Positions 1 through 5,429 of a stretch of DNA of 11,473 bases are shown one piece after another. Below the pieces are notes generated by a model that ran no database searches, was not told the DNA's origin, and saw nothing but the letters and a program-made list of their open reading frames with translations. Source of the DNA: CAYYOS01 sp964473355 (lineage in GTDB: Bacteria > Pseudomonadota > Gammaproteobacteria > Burkholderiales > REEB80); contig CAYYOS010000085.1 of NCBI GenBank assembly GCA_964473355.1, positions 1 through 11,473 on the forward strand, given 5' to 3'. Each line of letters opens with the position of its first letter. Position 1 is the first letter of the stretch. The translations under genes and the position numbers were made by a program.

Positions 1-1049
1 TAGGCTTGTCGCGTATCTAAAGCGACCTGGCGCCGCGCGAGCTCTAAATCATGCCTGGCTTTCTCTTGCAAAGCGCTGGCTTCCTTCACCTTTGAGTTCA
101 CGAAACCACCTTGATAAATCGGCAAGTTCAACTGTAACCCTAATGTTTTGGAAGCGGTGTCACTACCGACACCGCTAAAGCCGCTGCCGGCAGCGTTGTC
201 CCCGTAGGAGGCAACCGCATCTAACATTGGGTAATGCCCCGCCCGATTGCGTTCTATTTCGCCGGTTGCTATGTCCAGCGCGGCTTGCTGAATTTCTATA
301 GCCGGGTTTTTTTGTTCGGCGATGCTCACCCAGCTATCCATATCCTGAGTTGGTAAATCTAGTTTTAGAGTTGGGGGCACACCCTCGAACGCCGCGGGAA
401 TCTGCGCGATAACGCGTTGCAGAACGCGTTTTTTTACTTCCAAATCATTTTGCGCGGCTATTTCCTGAGCTCTAGCCAAATCAAAGCGCGCTTGCGCTTC
501 ATGGGTGTCCGTGATGGTAGCGCTGCCCACTTCAAAATTACGCTTGGCCAGCGCCAGCTGTTCAGAAATAGCGGCTTTTTGCGCGACCGTTAACGCCAGC
601 GTATCTTGCGCCAGTAAAATATCAAAATAAGCTTGCGCCACCCGCAGCACCAAGTCTTGGCGCGCCAGCCTTAACTGCGCTTCTGCTAACGCCACTTGCG
701 CTAGCGCTTGCTCGTAAACAGCAAAATTTTGTTTGCGATACAAAGGCTGCACGAGGTTGAGCGCTGCGCCGCGACTATTGTATGTGCGCGCGCCACTTGG
801 AAAATTGGTTTCACCGCGGTAACTAATGTCGGTGTCGTTATAGGTGGTATTGGCGTTGAGCGCAATATTAGGTAGAAAAAGTGAGCGTGCCTGCGGCAAC
901 TTTTCCAACCCGGCGGCGTAGCTCGCCTCAGCACCCTTATACGTGGCGTCGGCGATTTTGGCGAGGCCATATACTTCGCACAAATTAGCAGCCACTACGG
1001 GAGAGCAAATCAAAACTAAAAACGAAGCAAATAACAATACATAACGCAT
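1..1049 (-). CDS. tolC: TolC-family outer membrane channel protein, C-terminus cut by window edge
   Basis: An open frame reads leftward from ATG at 1049 off the window, giving 349 residues with no stop. Residues 1-20 (MRYVLLFASF then LVLICSPVVA) form a signal peptide with likely cleavage after VVA. The rest follows the TolC / outer membrane efflux protein plan: an early strand region with LPNIALNANTTY (59-70), long alanine-rich helices (about 112-212), and NFEVGSATITDTHEAQAR (171-188), the recognisable F-VG--T-TD---A-A family signature. A second repeat starts near 244, with GLQLNLPIYQGG (304-315) echoing NLVQPLYRKQ of the first half. The family is usually about 430-480 residues, so roughly 100 residues lie outside. 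Such proteins trimerise into an outer membrane exit duct for drug efflux pumps and type I secretion. No inner membrane partner is visible, so the substrate is unknown. The gene starts on the base after the upstream stop (TAAATG), so coupled translation is likely. TolC proper and related type I secretion channels cannot be told apart here. Confidence 0.93.
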   Translation of the reverse strand, partial: MRYVLLFASFLVLICSPVVAANLCEVYGLAKIADATYKGAEASYAAGLEKLPQARSLFLPNIALNANTTYNDTDISYRGETNFPSGARTYNSRGAALNLVQPLYRKQNFAVYEQALAQVALAEAQLRLARQDLVLRVAQAYFDILLAQDTLALTVAQKAAISEQLALAKRNFEVGSATITDTHEAQARFDLARAQEIAAQNDLEVKKRVLQRVIAQIPAAFEGVPPTLKLDLPTQDMDSWVSIAEQKNPAIEIQQAALDIATGEIERNRAGHYPMLDAVASYGDNAAGSGFSGVGSDTASKTLGLQLNLPIYQGGFVNSKVKEASALQEKARHDLELARRQVALDTRQA

Positions 1050-1703
1050 TTAAAATACAAACCGCTCAGGGGTAGGCGCGTTGATTAGGCTCGGCACGCA
1101 AGTTTCAAATAATGGTCGCGTATAGCATAGACCAGGCCCCGCACAGGTGATAAGTTGCGCTTGCATGACGGGTGGCTCACCGACAATAACAAAAATTTTG
1201 CCACCCGGATTTAAATCTTTGAAAAAATCGCTAGGCGCTAATGGCATGGATCCGGTAATCACGATGACATCATAGGGCCCATGGCGACCCCATCCCCTAG
1301 CTGCGTCCCCTACTTCCAAGGTGACGTTACTGACACCGTGGGCTTTTAGATTGAGTTCAGCGCGGGTTTTAAATTCGGGAATTCGCTCGACACTATATAC
1401 GTGACGCGCCTGGTGAGCCATCAGCGCCGTAAGATAGCCGCTGCCGGTGCCCACCTCCAACACTTTGTCATCAGCGGCTAACGAAACTTCTTGCAGTAAC
1501 CTGGCTTCTAACTTTGGTGAAAACATGATTTCACCATAGCCTAAGGGTATTTCCACGTCGGAAAATGCCAATTGGCGATATTTACTGGGGACGTATTCCT
1601 CGCGCTTAACTTTCGACAATAAATCCAGAACGTCTTGATTTAGCACCTCCCAGGTGCGTATTTGTTGTTCTATCATGTTAAAGCGCGCTTGTTCCATATC
1701 CAT
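1050..1703 (-). CDS. Pcm-like SAM-dependent methyltransferase (protein-L-isoaspartate O-methyltransferase family)
   Basis: The product is 217 residues from ATG 1703. That start is preferred because the protein then opens MDMEQARFNMIEQQIRTW, as I recall for this family, with AAGG eight bases upstream. ATG 1697 is an alternative, and a TTG at 1721 would add six unsupported residues. The SAM-binding motif VLEVGTGSGYLTALMA (81-96) is typical of Pcm enzymes, followed by an acidic residue in SVER (104-107) and GDAARGW...GPYDVIVITG (132-151), matching the later Pcm motifs. The segment that is GQTIS in repair enzymes reads GEIMFSPK here (57-64), so the substrate site is altered. True Pcm methylates isoaspartyl residues in damaged proteins; this member's substrate is uncertain. 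The protein has no signal peptide and should be cytoplasmic. It is the first gene of a two-gene unit with the TolC-family gene, whose start codon directly follows this stop codon. Confidence 0.88.
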   Translation of the reverse strand: MDMEQARFNMIEQQIRTWEVLNQDVLDLLSKVKREEYVPSKYRQLAFSDVEIPLGYGEIMFSPKLEARLLQEVSLAADDKVLEVGTGSGYLTALMAHQARHVYSVERIPEFKTRAELNLKAHGVSNVTLEVGDAARGWGRHGPYDVIVITGSMPLAPSDFFKDLNPGGKIFVIVGEPPVMQAQLITCAGPGLCYTRPLFETCVPSLINAPTPERFVF

Positions 1704-1724
1704 ACCTCTAACCTTCAGCAAACT

Positions 1725-1744
1725 TGAAATTATTTCACATTTCA
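1725..1744. promoter_or_regulatory. Possible operator: three TGAAAT half-sites at 7-bp spacing
   Basis: TGAAAT at 1725-1730 faces ATTTCA at 1732-1737 across a single T, making a perfect 13-bp palindrome. A further ATTTCA follows at 1739-1744, so the units begin at 1725, 1732 and 1739. The site lies 22-41 bp upstream of the methyltransferase ATG, in the divergent region shared with thiC, where a regulator of the methyltransferase-tolC unit could bind. I recognise no specific regulator, and an AT-rich palindrome of this size can arise by chance. Neither strand shows a convincing -35/-10 pair. Function is inferred only. Confidence 0.22.
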
Positions 1745-1796
1745 GCTACCTTCACACTATGCCTGTAAAGGAAGCGTCCCAAAACCTTTTAAGGCT

Positions 1797-1870
1797 ACGC
1801 TAGGGGTCCGGATTTCCGGTGAGAAAAACCCTTTGAACCTGACACGGATAATGCCGTCGTAGGGAAGCGC
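1797..1870 (+). promoter_or_regulatory. TPP riboswitch (THI-box aptamer)
   Basis: The conserved THI-box elements appear in order: GGGGT (1803-1807), a CCGG/CCGG stem (1808-1811 with 1816-1819), TGAGA (1820-1824), ACCC (1828-1831) able to close on GGGG, TTTGAACCTGA (1832-1842), ACGG-ATAATG-CCGT (1844-1857, the second-arm stem and pyrophosphate side), and GTAGGGAAGCG (1859-1869). P1 can form as CGCT (1798-1801) with AGCG (1866-1869). The aptamer binds thiamine pyrophosphate and sits just upstream of thiC, the classic target. It is followed by a hairpin that hides the ribosome binding site and has no U-tract, so control is probably at translation initiation. Confidence 0.96.
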
Positions 1871-1876
1871 TAACCA

Positions 1877-1905
1877 GCTCCTTACGTGAATTTCTTATAA
1901 GGAGC
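1877..1905 (+). promoter_or_regulatory. Shine-Dalgarno sequestering hairpin of the thiC riboswitch
   Basis: GCTCCTTA (1877-1884) is perfectly complementary to TAAGGAGC (1898-1905), an 8-bp stem around a 13-base loop. The right arm contains the thiC Shine-Dalgarno AAGGAG (1899-1904), six bases before the ATG. The anti-SD bases TCCTT (1879-1883) can instead pair with AGGGA (1861-1865) of the aptamer, with one G-U pair. With TPP bound, AGGGA would be held in the aptamer and the SD buried. Without TPP, AGGGA could hold the anti-SD and free the SD. The stems are read directly; the switching model is inferred from known thiC and thiM leaders. Confidence 0.75.
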
Positions 1906-1910
1906 GCGCC

Positions 1911-3779
1911 ATGAGTGCCCACCCCCGTTTTATTAGTCAAGCCGCGCACGTGGATGTTGCCGCGATCTCGCCCTTGCCCAATTCTCGCAAAGTCTATGTT
2001 CGGGGCTCGCGTAGTGACATAGCCGTGCCCATGCGCGAAATCACGCAAAGTGACACGACGACAGTGGGGGGCACCGAAATCAACCCCCCTTTGTATGTCT
2101 ACGACACCTCGGGGGCATATACCGATCCCACTATCGCCATCGACATCCGCAAAGGCCTGCCTAGTATACGTGAGGCGTGGATTAATGAACGTGATGATAG
2201 TGAAATATTAAACGTCCCGACGTCGCTTTACGGCCGGCAGCGCTTAAACGACGCGGGCTTAAAAGAAATGCGCTTTAATCTCACCCGTTTCCCCCGGCGT
2301 GCGAAGCATGGCTGCAATGTGTCGCAAATGCACTATGCGAAGCGCGGCATCATCACACCGGAAATGGAATTCATTGCTATTCGCGAAACTCAGCGACGCG
2401 ACCAACTCGGCCCTTTGTTAACTCAGCAGCACGCCGGAGAACATTTTGGCGCCGCCATTCCACAAGAAATTACACCAGAATTTGTGCGTAGCGAAGTCGC
2501 GCGCGGGCGCGCCATTATCCCGGCTAACATCAACCATCCTGAGCTAGAACCCATGATTATCGGGCGTAACTTCCTAGTGAAAATTAACGCCAACATCGGC
2601 AATTCGGCGTTGAGTTCCTCGATTTCCGAGGAGGTAGATAAGATGACCTGGGGCATACGTTGGGGTGCCGACACCATCATGGATTTATCTACCGGGAAAA
2701 ATATCCACGAAACCCGCGAGTGGATCATCCGCAATAGCCCCGTGCCGGTCGGTACAGTGCCAATTTATCAGGCGCTGGAAAAAGTAGACGGCAAAGCCGA
2801 AGAATTAACTTGGGAAATATTTCGCGACACCTTAATTGAACAAGCCGAACAGGGCGTGGATTACTTTACGATTCATGCTGGGGTGTTACTGCGTTATATC
2901 CCGCTTACCGCCACGCGCCTAACCGGCATCGTCTCTCGAGGTGGCTCCATTATGGCCAAATGGTGCTTGGCGCATCATCAAGAAAGCTTTCTGTATACGC
3001 ACTTCGCGGATATTTGCGACATCATGAAAACCTATGACGTCAGTTTTTCCCTGGGCGATGGCCTACGTCCCGGCTCAATTCAAGACGCCAATGACGCCGC
3101 GCAATTTGCTGAACTGGAAACGCTCGGTGAATTGACACGTGTCGCCTGGCAGCACGACGTGCAGACCATGATTGAGGGGCCGGGGCACGTACCCATGCAG
3201 TTGATAAAAATCAATATGGAAAAGCAATTGAAGGAGTGCCAGGAAGCACCTTTTTATACCTTAGGGCCATTAACCATGGATATCGCACCGGGTTACGATC
3301 ACATCACCTCGGCCATAGGTGCAGCGATGATCGGCTGGTTCGGCACAGCGATGTTGTGCTATGTCACCCCCAAGGAGCACCTGGGATTACCGAATAAGGA
3401 GGATGTCAAGGAAGGTATCATCACCTACAAAATTGCAGCACATGCAGCGGATTTAGCAAAAGGACACCCCGGCGCGCAAATTCGCGACAATGCACTATCT
3501 AAAGCGCGTTTTGAATTTCGCTGGCAAGATCAATTTAATTTGGGGCTAGACCCGGACCGGGCCCAGGAATTTCATGATGAGACTCTGCCTAAAGAATCCG
3601 CTAAGCTCGCGCATTTTTGTTCGATGTGCGGCCCGCATTTTTGCTCGATGAAAATCAGCCAGGACGTGCGTGACTATGCAGCCTCCCAAACTATTCAAGA
3701 TCAGCAGGCAGCCGCGGGGATGCAAGAAAAAGCGGTGGAATTTATTCAAAAAGGTGCCGAGCTCTATCAAAAAACCTAG
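1911..3779 (+). CDS. thiC: Phosphomethylpyrimidine synthase ThiC
   Basis: The product is 622 residues, the usual length for proteobacterial ThiC. This radical-SAM enzyme converts aminoimidazole ribotide (AIR) to hydroxymethylpyrimidine phosphate, with release of CO and formate, giving the pyrimidine moiety of thiamine in the cytosol. The hallmark C-terminal cluster motif CSMCGPHFC gives Cys570, Cys573 and Cys578 (C-x2-C-x4-C) for the 4Fe-4S centre. Other family blocks are QMHYAKRGIITPEMEF (139-154), ITPEFVRSEVARGRAIIPANI (187-207), SRGG (342-345), EGPGHVPM (422-429) and PKEHLGLP (487-494). His426 and His490 are probably the metal-ligand pair described for the family. The ATG at 1911 is supported by AAGGAG six bases upstream, which is itself in the riboswitch hairpin. 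No other thi gene is nearby, so thiC stands alone. All key residues are present and the frame is intact. Confidence 0.98.
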   Translation: MSAHPRFISQAAHVDVAAISPLPNSRKVYVRGSRSDIAVPMREITQSDTTTVGGTEINPPLYVYDTSGAYTDPTIAIDIRKGLPSIREAWINERDDSEILNVPTSLYGRQRLNDAGLKEMRFNLTRFPRRAKHGCNVSQMHYAKRGIITPEMEFIAIRETQRRDQLGPLLTQQHAGEHFGAAIPQEITPEFVRSEVARGRAIIPANINHPELEPMIIGRNFLVKINANIGNSALSSSISEEVDKMTWGIRWGADTIMDLSTGKNIHETREWIIRNSPVPVGTVPIYQALEKVDGKAEELTWEIFRDTLIEQAEQGVDYFTIHAGVLLRYIPLTATRLTGIVSRGGSIMAKWCLAHHQESFLYTHFADICDIMKTYDVSFSLGDGLRPGSIQDANDAAQFAELETLGELTRVAWQHDVQTMIEGPGHVPMQLIKINMEKQLKECQEAPFYTLGPLTMDIAPGYDHITSAIGAAMIGWFGTAMLCYVTPKEHLGLPNKEDVKEGIITYKIAAHAADLAKGHPGAQIRDNALSKARFEFRWQDQFNLGLDPDRAQEFHDETLPKESAKLAHFCSMCGPHFCSMKISQDVRDYAASQTIQDQQAAAGMQEKAVEFIQKGAELYQKT

Positions 3780-3785
3780 CGCTAC

Positions 3786-3809
3786 AGCGGCACGGTATAA
3801 TAAGCCGCT
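3786..3809 (+). terminator. Weak terminator-like hairpin after thiC
   Basis: AGCGGC (3786-3791) pairs perfectly with GCCGCT (3804-3809) around a 12-base loop, and the run TTTACTTTAC follows from 3809. The stem starts seven bases after the thiC stop. The loop is long and the T-run is broken, so termination would be partial at best and readthrough into uppP is possible. The loop also contains TATAAT (3796-3801), but no -35 hexamer lies at the right distance. Confidence 0.35.
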
Positions 3810-3820
3810 TTACTTTACAC

Positions 3821-3950
3821 TAATTCCAATTTGCAATAGAAAGGAGAACAAGGCGGCAAGGATGAGGCGACGAAGACAGTACGCTTAGGTACGGCTAGGA
3901 GCCGAAGACGAAGCCAACACAGTTATCGTTTTTATTGCGAATTGGAATAA
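3821..3950. repeat. MITE-like non-coding element with terminal inverted repeats
   Basis: The left end (3821-3844, containing ATTCCAATTTGCAATA) and the reverse complement of the right end (3927-3950, containing ATTCCAATTCGCAATA) match at 20 of 24 positions. This gives an element of about 130 bp in the thiC-uppP gap. The interior is purine-rich on the plus strand, with GAAGAC/CGAAG motifs and a small GGCT-AGG-AGCC hairpin (3893-3903). I see no convincing reading frame and no clear target-site duplication. The size, paired ends and lack of coding content fit a miniature inverted-repeat element or other dispersed repeat. As RNA the ends would form a long imperfect hairpin. Its right end touches the uppP ribosome binding region. 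Copy number elsewhere in the genome cannot be seen from this window. Confidence 0.6.
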
Positions 3951-3967
3951 GGTGGCTTTTTGTTTGA

Positions 3968-4765
3968 TTGGAATTTAGCGTGGTCCTAACCCCAATTATT
4001 CTCGGCATCTTGGAAGGATTAACCGAGTTTTTACCTATTTCCAGCACGGGGCACTTGATTATTGCCGGCGATTTGTTAGGTTACACCGGCGAAAAAGCCA
4101 ACACCTTTAAAATCGTAATTCAACTGGGTGCAATTTTGGCCATCTGCTGGCATTTCCGTAAGAAAATTTTCGATGTTATTTTTGGTTTGCCGAATGAACC
4201 TCTGGCACGGCGCTTCGCAACCAACGTTTTAGTTGCATTTGTCCCCGCTATGCTGCTCGGCGCGCTTTTGCATGGTTTTATCAAAGCCCATTTATTTAAT
4301 TCCTTAAACGTGGCTATTGCCCTGATTTTAGGCGGCATTGTGATTTTGATTATTGAGCGCCGTCCCTACCAACCGCGTATCGGGAATATCGATGACATGT
4401 CGTGGAAAGACGCACTTAAAGTTGGGCTTGCCCAGTCAGCAGCCTTAATTCCGGGTGTATCGCGTTCCGGCGCTACCATAATGGGCGGCTTGGTATTTGG
4501 TTTATCGCGTAAAGCAGCAACGGAGTTCTCGTTCTTTCTGGCTATCCCAACAATGTTCGCCGCCACGGTATATGACGTCGCCAAAAATTGGGTGCTCTTT
4601 AAAGCAGAGGACCTGGTGCCATTCGGAATCGGATTTGTCGCGGCTTTTTTAACGGCACTTTTCACGGTAAAAATTTTACTGCTGTATGTGGCGAATCATG
4701 ATTTTCGCGTGTTTGCGTGGTATCGCATTTTTTTTGGGGCACTGGTGTTGGCGTATTATTGGTAG
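3968..4765 (+). CDS. uppP: Undecaprenyl-diphosphatase UppP (BacA family)
   Basis: The product is 265 residues, normal for the family. This inner membrane enzyme removes a phosphate from undecaprenyl pyrophosphate on the periplasmic side, regenerating the C55-P carrier for peptidoglycan and other surface glycans; overproduction is known to give bacitracin resistance. Both family motifs are intact: EGLTEFLPISSTGH (16-29, with Glu16, Glu20 and His29) and PGVSRSGATIMGG (162-174, with Arg166). Hydrophobic segments lie at about 47-61, 85-101, 114-129, 185-201, 219-240 and 247-264. The start is most likely TTG 3968, because the preceding in-frame codon is TGA; AAGGTGG (3949-3955) is 12 bases upstream, rather far. 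GTG 3980 is an alternative that would leave a short N-terminus. This gene is followed after 33 bp by a dedA-family gene, a likely operon. The MITE-like element ends just before its ribosome binding site. Confidence 0.96.
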   Translation: MEFSVVLTPIILGILEGLTEFLPISSTGHLIIAGDLLGYTGEKANTFKIVIQLGAILAICWHFRKKIFDVIFGLPNEPLARRFATNVLVAFVPAMLLGALLHGFIKAHLFNSLNVAIALILGGIVILIIERRPYQPRIGNIDDMSWKDALKVGLAQSAALIPGVSRSGATIMGGLVFGLSRKAATEFSFFLAIPTMFAATVYDVAKNWVLFKAEDLVPFGIGFVAAFLTALFTVKILLLYVANHDFRVFAWYRIFFGALVLAYYW

Positions 4766-4798
4766 CCGCCGCCGGATAACCTTACCTTAGGATGGCTT

Positions 4799-5407
4799 AT
4801 GGATATGCTACACGAGTTTATCAACTGGATCCTAGCGACGGTGCAGGATTGGAGCTATACAGGAATTTTTATCCTTATGGCTTTGGAATCAACGGTGTTA
4901 CCCGTGCCCAGCGAATTGGTTTTAATTCCGGCGGGTTATCTTGCCCATCAAGGAAAGATGAATACGCTACTAATAATCGCCGCATCAACTTTTGGTAGCT
5001 TAGCCGGCGCGTCGTTTAACTACGTCGTATCGATGTGGGTGGGACGACCGTTTTTGGAACGTTGGGGTAAATATTTTTTTGTACGGCCCTCGTTACTGCA
5101 CAAGACTGATGTGTTTTTTGAGCGGCATGGAAAAATTTCTACCTTCACCGGCCGTCTCATTCCTGGGATACGCCATCTGATTTCAATTCCTGCGGGATTG
5201 ACGCGCATGAACTATCCTGCTTTCGCATTTTATACCTGTCTGGGTGCAGGGATTTGGTCGGTAATTCTTACGCTGGTCGGTTATTTTTTAGGAGGCAATG
5301 AGGCATTGATTAAACAGTATCTGCCGCACCTAACTATCGGCGTTGCGATCTCCGCCTTGGTAGTAGGGCTCCTCTATTGGCGCTGGCAAAAACGCGGCAA
5401 CGCGTAA
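4799..5407 (+). CDS. DedA-family membrane protein (VTT domain), candidate C55-P translocase
   Basis: The product is 202 residues, typical of DedA proteins. The start ATG 4799 is supported by AGGA (4789-4792) six bases upstream. The N-terminal block ALESTVLPVPSELVLIPAGYLA (28-49) carries Glu30 and Glu39, and FTGRLIPGIRHLISIPAG (116-133) is the family signature. Arg119 and Arg125 have the spacing of the essential arginine pair of E. coli YqjA (130 and 136). Hydrophobic segments lie at about 20-48, 55-80, 141-165 and 177-195. It should be an inner membrane protein. Some DedA proteins have been shown to carry undecaprenyl phosphate back across the membrane; others affect proton-dependent processes or membrane homeostasis. 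The position right after uppP favours the lipid-carrier role, but that is inference. It ends 22 bp from the convergent chpA-like gene. Confidence 0.93.
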   Translation: MDMLHEFINWILATVQDWSYTGIFILMALESTVLPVPSELVLIPAGYLAHQGKMNTLLIIAASTFGSLAGASFNYVVSMWVGRPFLERWGKYFFVRPSLLHKTDVFFERHGKISTFTGRLIPGIRHLISIPAGLTRMNYPAFAFYTCLGAGIWSVILTLVGYFLGGNEALIKQYLPHLTIGVAISALVVGLLYWRWQKRGNA

Positions 5408-5408
5408 G

Positions 5409-5427
5409 AAGAGCAACCCTGGCTCTT
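5409..5427. terminator. Hairpin between convergent dedA and chpA-like genes
   Basis: AAGAGC (5409-5414) pairs perfectly with GCTCTT (5422-5427) around a 7-base loop, and the hairpin fills most of the 22-bp gap between the two stop codons. Its position fits a terminator serving both directions. No real T-run follows on either strand, so intrinsic activity is doubtful, and each transcript may simply read into the other gene's 3' end. Confidence 0.35.
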
Positions 5428-5429
5428 GG

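Noticed and set aside
701..970. An 89-codon minus-strand open frame
   Set aside because: It overlaps the TolC-family gene in another frame, has a composition typical of a shadow frame, and the TolC reading carries the signature motifs.
2423..2734. A 103-codon minus-strand frame inside thiC
   Set aside because: It is antisense to conserved ThiC coding sequence and has no recognisable motif.
3670..3888. A 72-codon plus-strand frame running from the end of thiC into the repeat element
   Set aside because: It overlaps thiC in another frame, lacks a good ribosome binding site and ends in low-complexity basic residues coded by the repeat.
3821..3950. A full insertion sequence or a small RNA gene at the inverted repeat
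   Set aside because: There is no transposase frame, and no promoter-terminator pair that would support an independent RNA. Only the inverted-repeat element call is kept.
4792..4998. A 68-codon plus-strand frame overlapping the start of the dedA gene
   Set aside because: It is out of frame with the clear DedA sequence and has no family resemblance.
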